DNA from: an uncultured Sphingomonadales bacterium
GTDB lineage: Bacteria; Pseudomonadota; Alphaproteobacteria; Sphingomonadales; Sphingomonadaceae
Direction: 5' to 3'
Assembly (NCBI GenBank): GCA_903832325.1
Contig: CAILBC010000026.1
Span: forward strand, 1-64,000
DNA: 64,000 nucleotides
Within the stretch, counting starts at the first letter, position 1. Each line of letters starts with the position of its first letter. Of this stretch, positions 55,349-64,000 are shown piece after piece. The translations under genes and the position numbers were made by a program. The notes under the pieces are model-generated. The model did not search any database and was not told the DNA's origin. It worked only from the letters and a program-made list of their open reading frames with translations.

Positions 55349-56692
55349 TTGACCTGGGAGAACAAGCCAGTCTGGTCCGAAGGGATGTTCCTGCGGCCGC
55401 AGCACTTCCAGCAGTTCGAGCGCTTTGTCGGCGCCCAGCTGGAAGGGCGGGTGCGCCCGCTGGTGGCGCATGGCTATGGTTTTGCCGAAGTGCAGATCGC
55501 ACCCGGGCCGTTGCTGACCGGAAAGCTGGTGATCGCACGCTGCGCCGGGGTATTTGAAGACGGCACGCCGTTTCGCGTGCCCGAAGAAGCCGCCGCGCCG
55601 CTGCCGCTGGAAGTGACGCGCAACACCCGCGATGCCGTGGTCTATTTGTGCATTCCGCAAAATCGCGCCGGGGTGGCCGATGTTGCGCTCGATCCGGCGG
55701 CGCGGATCGATACCCGTTTTCGCGCCGAGGAATTCGAAGCGGTCGACACCGTCTATGGCTCGGCGGCGCGCATTCCGATCAATATCGGGCGGTTGCAGCT
55801 GTCTTTGCGGACACAGGCCGACGGGCTGGATGGCTATCTCAGCCTGCCGCTGGCGCGGGTGCTGGAACAGCGCGCGGACGATTCGGTTTCGCTCGATCCG
55901 GCGTTCATCCCTTGCGCGGTGGCGGTTGGCGCCAGCCCGATCCTGTCGGGCTTTCTGACCGAGCTGGAAGGCATGCTCCACCAGCGCGGCGAAGCGATTG
56001 CCGGGCGGCTGGGCACGCCGGGCGGCAAGGCGGTGGCCGATATCACCGATTTCCTGATGCTGATGACGACCAACCGGTCCGAGGCGCTGATCAAGCACCT
56101 GATCGCGATGCCCACGGTCCATCCGGCAGACCTTTATGGCATGCTCTGCGCGCTGGCGGGGGAGCTTTCGACCTTTACCGCAACATCGAATCGCGGCCAG
56201 GCGATGCCGGTCTACGCCCATCGCGAACAGCGGCTCTGTTTCGACGCGGTGATGGCCGATCTGCGCCGATCGCTCAGCAAAGTGTTCGAACAGACCGCGG
56301 TGCCGATCCCGCTGGTGCCGCGCGCCTATGGCATTTCGGTGGGCCAGATCCAGGACCGGTCGCTGTTTACCACCGCGCAATTCGTGCTGGCGGCGCGATC
56401 GGGCGCGGATACCGAACAATTGCGCGCCAATCTGCCGCGCCGGATAAAGGTCGGATCGGTCGAACATATCCGCGATCTGGTAATGCGCCAGTTGCCCGGG
56501 GCCGATATCTTTCCAATGCCGGCAGAGCCGCGCCAGATCCCGTTTCGCAGCAATACCGTCTATTTCACCATCAACACCCGCCACGAACAGTGGCAGACCG
56601 TGCGCACATCGGGCGCGGTGGCGCTGCACGTGGCAGGCGACATTCCCGGGCTTGAACTCGAGCTTTGGGCAATTCGGGGCACACCGGCATGA
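55349..56692 (+). CDS. tssK: T6SS baseplate protein TssK
   Basis: A 447-residue TssK/ImpJ/VasE-family protein linking baseplate and membrane complex. The start TWENKPVWSEGMFLRPQHFQQF is the family hallmark. Other blocks are RIPINIGRLQLSLR, TDFLMLMTTNRSEALIKHLI and EHIRDLVMRQLPGADIFPMP, with a C-terminal HEQWQTVRTSGAVALHVAGDIPG. TTG start at 55349, preceded by a GAGG; no closer ATG or GTG gives the hallmark N-terminus. It overlaps the tssL start by ATGA. Confidence 0.96.
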   Translation: MTWENKPVWSEGMFLRPQHFQQFERFVGAQLEGRVRPLVAHGYGFAEVQIAPGPLLTGKLVIARCAGVFEDGTPFRVPEEAAAPLPLEVTRNTRDAVVYLCIPQNRAGVADVALDPAARIDTRFRAEEFEAVDTVYGSAARIPINIGRLQLSLRTQADGLDGYLSLPLARVLEQRADDSVSLDPAFIPCAVAVGASPILSGFLTELEGMLHQRGEAIAGRLGTPGGKAVADITDFLMLMTTNRSEALIKHLIAMPTVHPADLYGMLCALAGELSTFTATSNRGQAMPVYAHREQRLCFDAVMADLRRSLSKVFEQTAVPIPLVPRAYGISVGQIQDRSLFTTAQFVLAARSGADTEQLRANLPRRIKVGSVEHIRDLVMRQLPGADIFPMPAEPRQIPFRSNTVYFTINTRHEQWQTVRTSGAVALHVAGDIPGLELELWAIRGTPA

Positions 56693-58131
56693 GCGACGAC
56701 AACGACGAGGCCACCGTGTTTCGCCCGGGTGGCGCGGGCGGCGCCCCCCGCCCGGCGGGCCAGCCGGCTGGGGGCGCCGTGCCGCCGCCGGCGTCCGCGC
56801 CAACCTTCCAGTCCCCACCTGCCTATCAACCGGCCCCCGGCGGGTTCCAGCAGCCGCCGTCGCAGGCAGGCGGTTATGTGCCGCCGATGCCGCGCACGCA
56901 GCAGGCCGATCCCGGCGGCGCCCCTGTTGAAATCAACTTTGCCGGGGCCGAACCCGCGCTGCACGGGCCCGAACCGCTGGTCGCCGCAGCCAGCCGGCTG
57001 ATCCATTTGTCCAGCCATATCCGCACGCTGGCGATCGGCCCCGCGCTTGAGCCGCTGCGCCGCCTTTCGGTGCAAGAGTTGGAGGGCTTTACCCGCCGCG
57101 CCCGCGAACTGGGGCTTGAGCCCAAATCGGTGCAGCTGGCGCATTACATCCTCTGCGCCTTTCTCGACGATGCGGTGATGTCCACGCCCTGGGGCGCGAG
57201 CAGCCCGTGGTCGCGCCAGAGCCTGCTTGTCGCCTATCACAACGATACGCAGGGCGGCGATCGCATGTTCCATTTTGCCGAACAGATGGAGCGTGATCCC
57301 AATCGCGAACCGCGCCTGGTGGAATTGCTGTATCAGTGCCTGTCGCTCGGGTTCGAAGGGCGCGCCGCGCTCGATCCGCGCGGGCAATCGTTGCTGCACA
57401 ACCGGCGTGCCGGGCTGGCCGCGCTGATCCAGCGGCAGCGCAGCGCGCAACCGGCCGATCTTTCGCCGCAATGGCGCGGGCAGACCATTGCCAGCGGGCG
57501 GTTTGCGCCGCAAGTGCCGCTCTGGGCCGTGCTCGCCGGGCTGGCGCTGGTGGCGCTGATCCTGTTTTCGGCGCTGCTGTTCCGCCTGACCAGCCGGTCC
57601 GACGCCGCGATCGAGGCGCTGGACCAGGCCGTGGGGCATCAGACCGCGCCCGCGCCCGCGCCGCCACCGCAAAGCGCCACGCCGATGTTCCAGAAAATCC
57701 AGGACATCCTGAAGCCCGATATCGACAGCGGCCGGCTCGAAGTGCTGCGCGAAGGCAGCGAAATCGTGCTGCGGCTGCATAACCAGGGGTTGTTCGCCTC
57801 TGCCCAGGCCGATGTTGCGGGATCGTGGAGCGATACGTTTGGTCGCCTGGCGCAGGCCGGAAACCTGACCAAGGGGCCGATCAAAGTGGAAGGCCATACC
57901 GACAACCAGCCGATCCGTTCGCTGGCGTTCCCGTCGAACGAGCAGCTATCCGAAGCGCGCGCAAAGTCGGTGGCCGATGCGATCGGCGCGGCGGGGCTGG
58001 CCGATCGCACCCGGCTGGCGCCCACAGGTTTTGGCGCGACACGGCCGATTGGCGACAATGGCAGCGAAGATGGCCGCCGCGAAAACCGGCGCGTGGAATT
58101 GCGCGTCGCCAATGACATAGCTTGGCAGTAG
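56689..58131 (+). CDS. tssL: T6SS membrane-complex protein TssL fused to OmpA domain
   Basis: A 480-residue IcmH/DotU-family protein. The N-terminus is Pro/Gly-rich and disordered. A cytoplasmic DotU domain (about 95-270; EPLRRLSVQELEGFTRRARELGL, AHYILCAFLDDAVMSTPWG, HNDTQGGDRMFHF) is followed by one transmembrane helix (about 280-305), and a periplasmic OmpA domain (about 340-480; GHTDNQPIRS, NEQLSEARAKSVA, NRRVELRV) for peptidoglycan anchoring. This extended form is common where no separate TagL exists. The ATG overlaps the tssK stop codon. Confidence 0.96.
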   Translation: MSDDNDEATVFRPGGAGGAPRPAGQPAGGAVPPPASAPTFQSPPAYQPAPGGFQQPPSQAGGYVPPMPRTQQADPGGAPVEINFAGAEPALHGPEPLVAAASRLIHLSSHIRTLAIGPALEPLRRLSVQELEGFTRRARELGLEPKSVQLAHYILCAFLDDAVMSTPWGASSPWSRQSLLVAYHNDTQGGDRMFHFAEQMERDPNREPRLVELLYQCLSLGFEGRAALDPRGQSLLHNRRAGLAALIQRQRSAQPADLSPQWRGQTIASGRFAPQVPLWAVLAGLALVALILFSALLFRLTSRSDAAIEALDQAVGHQTAPAPAPPPQSATPMFQKIQDILKPDIDSGRLEVLREGSEIVLRLHNQGLFASAQADVAGSWSDTFGRLAQAGNLTKGPIKVEGHTDNQPIRSLAFPSNEQLSEARAKSVADAIGAAGLADRTRLAPTGFGATRPIGDNGSEDGRRENRRVELRVANDIAWQ

Positions 58132-58140
58132 GGGGCCGCG

Positions 58141-61100
58141 GTGAAGGCATTGTTGAAGAACCCGTGGTTCTGGCGCGTGCTCGGCGCGATCGCGCTGATG
58201 CTGGTGATCTGGTTTGTCGGCCCGTTGATCGCGATTGCCGGGTGGCGGCCGCTGGGCTGGTGGCCGGTCACGCTGGTGTTTGCGATCCTGCCGCCGGCGG
58301 TGCTGCTGGGCTGGTGGCTGTGGTCTCGCGCAAGGGAAAAACGGCGCAATGCGGCGATGCTCGATGCGCTGAAGCCCGATCCGGTGGCGGCCGAACGCGA
58401 CGAGATGGCGGCCAAGCTGACCGACGCGCTGACCATGCTGAAGGCGACCAAGCTGGGCACGCGCGGCGCCTATGCCTATCAATTGCCGTGGTATGTGATC
58501 ATCGGGCCATCGGGCGCGGGCAAGACCACCGCGCTGCTCAATTGCGGCCTCAATTTCCCGACTGCGGTGGCCGGCGAATATCGCGCGCTGCGTGGGCAGC
58601 CAAAAACCCCCAATTGCGATTGGTGGTTCACCGACGAGGCGGTGCTGATCGATACCGCGGGGCGCTATGTCACGCAGGATGACAACGCCGCTGCCGATGC
58701 CGAAGGGTGGAAGGCGTTTCTGGATCTGCTGCGCACGCATCGTCCGCTGCAACCGGTCAACGGGATCATCGTTGCCATTCCCGCGCCCGATTTTGCCGAT
58801 GCGCGCAAAATGGCGGGCCATACCGAAAATATCCGCGCGCGCCTTGCCGAAATGGGCGGCACGCTGGGGCAGGACCTGCCGGTCTATCTGCTGGTGACAA
58901 AGGTCGATCTGCTGGCCGGATTCCGCGAATATTTCGCGCGCAGCACCGATGCCGAATCCGACCAGGTGTTTGGATCGACCGCGCCGGGCATGCTGATTGA
59001 CAATGATGCGGTGCTCGCCGGGTTCGATGATCTGGTCACCAGCATTGCCGCGCGCGTGGTCGATCGCATGCAGAACGAGCCGCAGATGCATTTGCGCGGC
59101 CGGATCGCGGCGTTTCCGGGGCAACTGGTCAGCTTGCGCGAACCGATTGTGGCGCTGATGGCGGCGCTGGCGCAGAAAAGCCGGTTTGACCAGCCGGCGC
59201 GGCTGCGCGGAGTCTATTTCGCTTCGGCCATCCAGACCGGCAATCCGGTTGATCGCATCCTGCTCGATGTGGGGGCGCAGGCCAGTGCCTCGGCCCATGC
59301 CGTGGGGCAGGGGCGCAGCTATTTCCTGCGGCGGTTCTTTGCCGATCTGGTGATTCCCGAACAGGGCATGGCCGGGCGCAATCCGGCGGCGGAAAAGGCG
59401 GCGCGTCAACGCTATATCGTGGCCTGTGCGGCGGCGGCGGCGGGGCTGGTGCTGGCAATCGGGCTGTGGACCTGGGGCTATGTGCGCAATGCCGCGCTGA
59501 TCGACAGCGTGTACCAGACCGCATCGGACTATGCCCAGGCCGCGGGGCAAGGCGAAGGCGTGGACCGCGACATGGCCGCGCTCGATGTGCTGGGCAAGGC
59601 CGTGGCATCGATGGACAAGGCCAGCGATTTCGGGCTGGGGCTGGGCCAGGGTGGCCGGCTGACCGGCGATCTGAAGGGCATTTATGGCCGCGATCTGCAA
59701 AAACGGCTGACCCCGCTGCTCGCCAGCCTGGCCGAACAGCGGCTGACGGCCGACACCGCCGCGCCGTCCGCGCTTTATGACGATCTCAAATCCTATCTGA
59801 TCCTGGGCGGGCGCGGCCCGCAGCAGGGCGAACAAGTGGTGGCCTGGGTGCAGCCGGCGTGGGCGGCGCGCGGCGGGCCCGGTGCGGATGTGCAGGCGGG
59901 GCAGCTGGCGCAGCACACTTCGGCGCTGTTTGCCGGCAATTTCAAACCGATCACCATCGATGACGGGCGGGTAGAGGCAGCTCGCGGCGTGTTGCGCAGC
60001 CAGCCGGCGGCGGTGCGCGTCTATGGCCGGATCAAATCGAAAGTGCTGTCCGACGGGCAGACGCTGTGGACCGCGCGCGACAATGCCGGCCCGTCGCCCG
60101 ATACGATTTTTGCCCCCACCGGCGCCTTTGCGCCCGGCGCGGGCATTCCGGCGCTGTTCACCCGCGCCGGTTATGACAAGCAGTTCGTTCCCACGCTCGC
60201 CAAAGGGCCCGAGCTGCTGCAGGAAGAAAAATGGGTGGTGGGCGACAGCGGCACCACGCAAATGTCCCCGGCCGAGCTGGTTTCGCTGAAAGGTGATCTC
60301 GAACGGCTCTATTTTGGCGAATTCCTCAACCGCTGGCAGGCTTATCTCGCCTCGATCCAGCTGAAACCGGTTCATTCGCTGGGGGAAAACGTGCAGCGGC
60401 TGCGCGATGCCTCGGGCCCGCTTTCGCCGATCAAGCCCCTGCTGAGGGCGATTGCCAAGGCCACCGACATGACCAGCAGCGCCGCCCCGGGCGCGGTGGC
60501 ACAGGCCGCCGGCGGCATGGTTTCGGTGCCCGCATCGATCGGCAATGCGGCTACCCTCGCGGGGGCCGCGGGCGTTGCCGCGCCGGGTGCGCCGGCGGGC
60601 CGCGCCGAAGCGATCAGCGCCTTTGCCAATTTGCGCACGTTTGTGGGCACGGGCGATGGCGCGCCGGTCGATGCCGTGCTGCAATCCATGGCGCAATTGG
60701 CCGACAAGCTGAACCTGATTGCGGTGATGCCCGGTGGTGGCGGCGATGCCGCATCCCAGCAAAGCACCGAGACCAAGGCGCTGATCCTGCAACTCGACCA
60801 GACCGGGGGCAGCCTGCCCGCGCCGGCCAGCCTGTGGGCAAAGGGCGTGGCCAGCGATGCCAGCGTGGCGCTCGGCGGGCAGCGATTGGCGGCAATGGGC
60901 GCGGCGCTCAGTGCCAATTTCGGCGATGCCTGCGCGCAGACGCTGGTGCGCGCCTATCCGGTGCAGCCGGGCGCGGCGGCGGATCTGTCGGTGGCGGATT
61001 TCACGGTTTTTTTTTCTCCGCAAGGCCGGTTTGCAAAGTTCGTCACGGATGAAGTGGGCAGCTATATCGATCGCGCCGGGCCGGTGTGGCAGGCCAGGCC

Positions 61101-61605
61101 CAATGCGGGCGAAGTCGGCCTGACCGAGGCGAGCGTGCGCGCGCTGCAGGCGGCGGATTCAATCACTCACACATTCTTTGCCAGCGATCCCAATGCGGCC
61201 CGGCTGACGTATCAGATCGAGCCGGTGGCGTTGACCGGGGCGACCTCGGTCACGCTCGATGTCGATGGCCAGTCGCTGACGTATGATGGCAAATCGCCGA
61301 TCCCTTCAACGTTCAACTGGCCCGGCGCGGGCGGCGCCGATGTGAAATTCACCAGTGCGGGCGGCGGCGCGCCGCAGATGCGCAGTTGGACCGGGGCCTG
61401 GGCGATCTTTCGCCTGGCCAAAGTGGCGGCGATCAAGGCCGGGGCCAGCCCGGTCATCGGCGAAGGCAGCCTGGTGCAGGGCGCGGCCCGCTTCGATTTC
61501 CGCATCCGCACGTTCACCGGGGCCAATCCGTTTGTGCTCGACCCGTTCGTGAAAGTCAGTTGCCCCGCCGCGATGCCTGCCACGGCCAAGCCGGGGGCGC
61601 TGTAA
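58141..61605 (+). CDS. tssM: T6SS membrane-complex protein TssM (IcmF)
   Basis: A 1154-residue IcmF-family protein. Two N-terminal membrane helices (about 12-35 and 42-62) precede a cytoplasmic NTPase domain with Walker A GPSGAGKT at 122-129, FTDEAVLIDTAGRYVTQDD and LLVTKVDLLAGF. A third helix (about 422-445) leads to the large periplasmic domain, which ends in IcmF-C-like beta structure (SWTGAWAIFRLAKVAAI). TssJ, its usual outer-membrane lipoprotein partner, is not encoded here, as in other alphaproteobacterial systems. GTG start 9 bp after tssL. A T9 run lies in the coding sequence near residue 957. Confidence 0.96.
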   Translation: MKALLKNPWFWRVLGAIALMLVIWFVGPLIAIAGWRPLGWWPVTLVFAILPPAVLLGWWLWSRAREKRRNAAMLDALKPDPVAAERDEMAAKLTDALTMLKATKLGTRGAYAYQLPWYVIIGPSGAGKTTALLNCGLNFPTAVAGEYRALRGQPKTPNCDWWFTDEAVLIDTAGRYVTQDDNAAADAEGWKAFLDLLRTHRPLQPVNGIIVAIPAPDFADARKMAGHTENIRARLAEMGGTLGQDLPVYLLVTKVDLLAGFREYFARSTDAESDQVFGSTAPGMLIDNDAVLAGFDDLVTSIAARVVDRMQNEPQMHLRGRIAAFPGQLVSLREPIVALMAALAQKSRFDQPARLRGVYFASAIQTGNPVDRILLDVGAQASASAHAVGQGRSYFLRRFFADLVIPEQGMAGRNPAAEKAARQRYIVACAAAAAGLVLAIGLWTWGYVRNAALIDSVYQTASDYAQAAGQGEGVDRDMAALDVLGKAVASMDKASDFGLGLGQGGRLTGDLKGIYGRDLQKRLTPLLASLAEQRLTADTAAPSALYDDLKSYLILGGRGPQQGEQVVAWVQPAWAARGGPGADVQAGQLAQHTSALFAGNFKPITIDDGRVEAARGVLRSQPAAVRVYGRIKSKVLSDGQTLWTARDNAGPSPDTIFAPTGAFAPGAGIPALFTRAGYDKQFVPTLAKGPELLQEEKWVVGDSGTTQMSPAELVSLKGDLERLYFGEFLNRWQAYLASIQLKPVHSLGENVQRLRDASGPLSPIKPLLRAIAKATDMTSSAAPGAVAQAAGGMVSVPASIGNAATLAGAAGVAAPGAPAGRAEAISAFANLRTFVGTGDGAPVDAVLQSMAQLADKLNLIAVMPGGGGDAASQQSTETKALILQLDQTGGSLPAPASLWAKGVASDASVALGGQRLAAMGAALSANFGDACAQTLVRAYPVQPGAAADLSVADFTVFFSPQGRFAKFVTDEVGSYIDRAGPVWQARPNAGEVGLTEASVRALQAADSITHTFFASDPNAARLTYQIEPVALTGATSVTLDVDGQSLTYDGKSPIPSTFNWPGAGGADVKFTSAGGGAPQMRSWTGAWAIFRLAKVAAIKAGASPVIGEGSLVQGAARFDFRIRTFTGANPFVLDPFVKVSCPAAMPATAKPGAL
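61007..61015. repeat. T9 homopolymer within tssM
   Basis: Nine consecutive T at 61007-61015 in an otherwise GC-rich gene encode Val-Phe-Phe at about residue 957. A one-base slip would truncate the periplasmic domain of TssM. Confidence 0.9.
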
Positions 61606-61646
61606 TTTCGCCAGGCGCCGCGCGGCACAGAGTCCGGGGCGGCGCG

Positions 61647-62078
61647 CTATTGTCCGAAAGGGCGCACCGAACAAAGGTGTATGTCATTGTCGATGGTCTG
61701 TTCGGTCGGGGCGGTGGTGCCTGAATAGAAAAATACCGTGATCGCCGGGCTTGCCGCTACCGATGGGGCCGCAGACAAAGTCTTGATGGCGATGAATTCG
61801 ATCCGGCCGGTCAGGCCACACCCCAGTGGATCGCGTTTGCGGTTGACGCCAAGCACCCGGAACAGCGCGCCATTGCCAAACGGGGCGATATAGCGGGTCT
61901 TGTAGACCAGCGTCCGGCCGATCCGGATCGTATCTTGCGAAACATGCAACTGGCCGGCTGGCGAAGGCCGCGCCGTATTGTCATGCCACGCGCCATAAAC
62001 CGTGCGCTGCGCCAGGGCCGCATTGGCGCAGGCAATCAGCAAGGCAGCGCATGCCATGGTCCATCCGCGTCGGTTCAT
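61647..62078 (-). CDS. Small exported protein, candidate immunity to the GH24-like effector
   Basis: A 143-residue protein with a clear signal peptide (about 23 residues, MACAALLIACANAALAQ). The mature part has about 120 residues, mostly beta by appearance, with two cysteines (LGCGLTG and LCSVRP) that could form a disulfide in the periplasm. No family was recognised. The ATG overlaps the stop codon of the lysozyme-like gene by ATGA, so the two are co-translated, and the pair is convergent with tssM. A periplasmic inhibitor encoded with a wall-degrading T6SS toxin is the standard arrangement, so an immunity role is inferred from export, size and coupling. Confidence 0.72.
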   Translation of the reverse strand: MNRRGWTMACAALLIACANAALAQRTVYGAWHDNTARPSPAGQLHVSQDTIRIGRTLVYKTRYIAPFGNGALFRVLGVNRKRDPLGCGLTGRIEFIAIKTLSAAPSVAASPAITVFFYSGTTAPTEQTIDNDIHLCSVRPFGQ

Positions 62079-62710
62079 GGCACCGTCTTCTTGACTGGGG
62101 GAGCGCAGGACTTGAACATGTCGGCGATGGCTTTGTTCCGTTCCGCCGGAATTCCGTGGCGCAGCGAATGCTTTGCCGCATCGTCCCATTTTCCGGCAGC
62201 GATTGCCTGGTTCATGGTGCCAAAGGCTCTCAACCCGGTGGCCCGGTGATGGTGCGTCTTCTGATGGCCGGGGCCAAGGTTGTAGATCATGTCAAACAAC
62301 GCGACTTTTGCCGCCTGGGGCAGCGTGTCGAACGTTTCATAGATATCCAGCAACTGGGTATAATCCCTGCTGATGTGATCATCGCGCAACAGGCTGGCCG
62401 TGGCGCGCGTAATGATCAGGTCGCTGGATGTCTGGTAATGCTGGGCGCCAAACTTGTGCTTTGAACTTGCGGCCTTTTGCGTGGCTGAACCGGTCTTGAG
62501 CGCGTCATAGGCCTTGGTGATTTCAGCCATTGTTGCGGCAACGCCGGTGCTGTGAAAAAATGGCAGCAATGACGCCGCCCGGGCATCGGGCAGCATCGTG
62601 CCATAGCCTACGGTCACAAGGCCGACACTGTCGAGGTACATCCAGGCAAAATAGCCCTCCCAACGGTCAAGATCGCTGCGCACGGCGGTCAGAAGATCGG
62701 GGTCCAGCAT
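62075..62710 (-). CDS. GH24/T4-lysozyme-like muramidase, candidate T6SS effector
   Basis: A 211-residue protein with no signal peptide. The active-site pattern of T4-type lysozyme is present with exact spacing: E18, D27 and T33 (RWEGYFAWMYLDSVGLVTVGYGT), i.e. Glu, +9 Asp, +6 Thr. Downstream, LPQAAKVALFDMIYNLGPG matches the helical core of GH24 enzymes. The ATG at 62710 has AGAGGA 5-6 bases upstream. No holin, endolysin or other phage gene is near; the neighbours are tssM and a co-translated exported protein. A peptidoglycan-cleaving T6SS effector is therefore inferred. A phage-derived lysozyme in secondary use is the alternative. It is not fused to PAAR, VgrG or Hcp, so it would be a cargo effector. 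Confidence 0.8.
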   Translation of the reverse strand: MLDPDLLTAVRSDLDRWEGYFAWMYLDSVGLVTVGYGTMLPDARAASLLPFFHSTGVAATMAEITKAYDALKTGSATQKAASSKHKFGAQHYQTSSDLIITRATASLLRDDHISRDYTQLLDIYETFDTLPQAAKVALFDMIYNLGPGHQKTHHHRATGLRAFGTMNQAIAAGKWDDAAKHSLRHGIPAERNKAIADMFKSCAPPVKKTVP

Positions 62711-62837
62711 CGGGTCCTCTTCGAATTTCTGCCGCGTCACGCAACCGCCGCCTTGGCCGTCGCAGGGCCTGCAAAAAAGGTGCCCGATTCGCCCGCCAAG
62801 TTCAAGCGTGGCAACACCGCCGCCATGCCGCATTTTG

Positions 62838-62851
62838 CTCCCATATGGGAG
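62838..62851. promoter_or_regulatory. 14-bp perfect palindrome upstream of cysD
   Basis: CTCCCATATGGGAG lies 72 bp before the cysD start and 127 bp before the divergent lysozyme gene. A perfect palindrome at this place suits an operator for a dimeric regulator of the sulfate-assimilation operon. No known binding motif was matched. Confidence 0.45.
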
Positions 62852-62923
62852 GTTCGGGATTGACCGGCCCGGACGATCTGCACAGGACAGGCAAAGGCAC
62901 AGGCGCTGTCCGCAAAGGTCATC

Positions 62924-63865
62924 ATGTCCACTACCACTACGTCCACCGGCGAACGAACCACCCTGACCCATCTTGCCCGGCTTGAGGCCGAGGCGATCCA
63001 TATCATGCGCGAAGTCGTGGCCGAGGCGCAGAACCCGGTCATGCTCTATTCGGTGGGCAAGGACAGCGCGGTCATGCTGCATCTCGCGCGCAAGGCGTTT
63101 TACCCTTCGCCGCCGCCGTTTCCGCTGCTGCATGTCGATACCACGTGGAAATTCCGCGCGATGTACGATTTGCGCGACAAGATGGCGCGCGACAGCGGGA
63201 TGGAATTGCTGGTGTACCAGAACCCCGATGCCGCGGCGCGCGGGATCAACCCGTTCGATCATGGCGCCCTCCACACCGACATGTGGAAGACCGAAGGGCT
63301 GAAGCAGGCGCTCGACAAATGGGGTTTCGATGCGGCGTTCGGCGGCGCGCGGCGCGATGAGGAGAAAAGCCGCGCCAAGGAACGCATTTTCTCGTTCCGC
63401 ACGGCCAGCCATGGCTGGGACCCCAAAAACCAGCGGCCAGAGCTGTGGAATCTGTACAACGCCCGGAAAAACAAGGGCGAATCGATCCGCGTCTTTCCGA
63501 TCTCGAACTGGACCGAGCTCGATATCTGGCAATATATCCATCTCAACGATGTGCCGATCGTGCCGCTGTATTTCGCCGCCGAACGCCCGACGTATGAATG
63601 GGAAGGCGGCCTGTTCATGGCCGATGATATCGACCGGCTGGAACGCGTGCTGGGCCATCGCCCCGAAATTACCAACCGGTCGATCCGGTTCCGCACGCTG
63701 GGCTGCTTTCCGCTGACCGGCGCGGTGGAAAGCCGCGCGGCAACTCTGCCTGAAGTGATCCAGGAAACGCTGCTGACCACCACCAGCGAACGCCAGGGCC
63801 GGGTGATCGACAAGGACGCCGGTGGCGCCGGGATGGAAATCAAAAAACAGCAGGGTTATTTCTGA
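62924..63865 (+). CDS. cysD: Sulfate adenylyltransferase subunit 2 (CysD)
   Basis: A 313-residue ATP-sulfurylase small subunit that forms adenylyl sulfate from sulfate and ATP in sulfate assimilation. The PP-loop ATP-binding motif is [17 protein letters not shown] near residue 43. Other family blocks are [56 protein letters not shown] and [14 protein letters not shown]. Its stop codon overlaps the ATG of cysN by one base. The ATG at 62924 is used although its ribosome-binding site (AAAGGT) is weak. Confidence 0.97.
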   Translation: MSTTTTSTGERTTLTHLARLEAEAIHIMREVVAEAQNPVMLYSVGKDSAVMLHLARKAFYPSPPPFPLLHVDTTWKFRAMYDLRDKMARDSGMELLVYQNPDAAARGINPFDHGALHTDMWKTEGLKQALDKWGFDAAFGGARRDEEKSRAKERIFSFRTASHGWDPKNQRPELWNLYNARKNKGESIRVFPISNWTELDIWQYIHLNDVPIVPLYFAAERPTYEWEGGLFMADDIDRLERVLGHRPEITNRSIRFRTLGCFPLTGAVESRAATLPEVIQETLLTTTSERQGRVIDKDAGGAGMEIKKQQGYF

Positions 63866-64000
63866 TGACCGAAACCACCACCGGCGCAGACCCGGTCTAT
63901 GTCGTCGATGACCTGATTGCGCAGGATATCGATGCCTATCTCGATCTGCACCGCAACAAGACGATGCTGCGCTTCATCACCTGCGGCAGTGTCGATGATG
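63865..64000 (+). CDS. cysN: Sulfate adenylyltransferase subunit 1 (CysN), 5' part only
   Basis: The first 45 codons of the GTPase subunit of ATP sulfurylase, cut by the window end. The peptide [28 protein letters not shown] is the typical N-terminus that leads into the GTP-binding P-loop. It overlaps the cysD stop codon (TGATG), so both are co-translated. Whether it is fused to CysC, as is common in alphaproteobacteria, cannot be seen. Confidence 0.92.
   Translation, partial: MTETTTGADPVYVVDDLIAQDIDAYLDLHRNKTMLRFITCGSVDD

Noticed and set aside
58141..61605. Possible frameshift in tssM at the T9 run
   Set aside because: The reading frame is continuous through the run to a normal C-terminus, so the gene is intact as given; only its potential instability is reported.
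62711..63658. 316-codon N-terminal extension of the GH24-like protein
   Set aside because: It is antisense to cysD and of noise-like composition. A good ribosome-binding site and the lysozyme fold start at 62710.
1..64000. tRNA, rRNA, riboswitch or integrase attachment sites
   Set aside because: Intergenic regions were read for cloverleaf-like sequences, conserved riboswitch cores and direct repeats at tRNA ends; none was found. Without a covariance-model search, weak cases could be missed.

Overview
The window is a high-GC chromosomal segment from an alphaproteobacterium, most likely a sphingomonad of the Novosphingobium/Sphingobium type. That assignment rests on base composition, frequent GTG/TTG starts, the short GC-rich dispersed hairpins around 1360-1790, and the gene families present. 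No rRNA, tRNA or CRISPR array was seen.

Region 1 (1-1805) is an IS110-family transposase followed by about 770 bases of gene-free, repeat-rich DNA. Region 2 (1806-13888) is a methylated-amine catabolic island. It encodes a flavin monooxygenase of the trimethylamine monooxygenase (Tmm) type, a DUF1989-GcvT fusion of the TMAO demethylase (Tdm) type, and a three-gene set for a haem-dependent secondary-amine oxidative demethylase (DmmA-like protein, ferredoxin-type reductase, DUF3445 subunit). A separate GcvT-like aminomethyltransferase, an XRE-cupin regulator and two APC permeases complete it. Inferred flow: trimethylamine to TMAO to dimethylamine to methylamine, with the one-carbon units passed to tetrahydrofolate. 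No methylamine-oxidising genes lie in the window.

Region 3 (13889-31476) is a two-partner secretion locus: TpsB transporter, a giant (about 3377-residue) repetitive TpsA exoprotein, an exported CHAT-domain cysteine peptidase with an intact His/Cys pair, and a CPBP membrane protease. A convergent M23 peptidase follows.

Region 4 (31684-62710) is an essentially complete type VI secretion system. It has the PppA/PpkA phosphatase-kinase pair, two FHA proteins, TssA, TssB, two TssC paralogues, TssE, TssF, TssG, ClpV/TssH, Hcp, VgrG, PAAR, TagH, TssK, an OmpA-fused TssL, and TssM. TssJ is absent, as is usual for alphaproteobacterial systems. Non-core genes inside it are a SAM methyltransferase with a regulatory domain, an OmpA-like protein, an STM3941-like membrane protein and a DUF6931-like protein. 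At its end, convergent to tssM, is a compact two-gene unit: a GH24/T4-lysozyme-like protein overlapping by ATGA a small exported protein. This reads as a peptidoglycan-degrading effector and its periplasmic immunity protein.

Region 5 (62711-64000) begins the sulfate-activation operon, with cysD and the first part of cysN. All names come from reading translations and motifs by eye; no database search was run.
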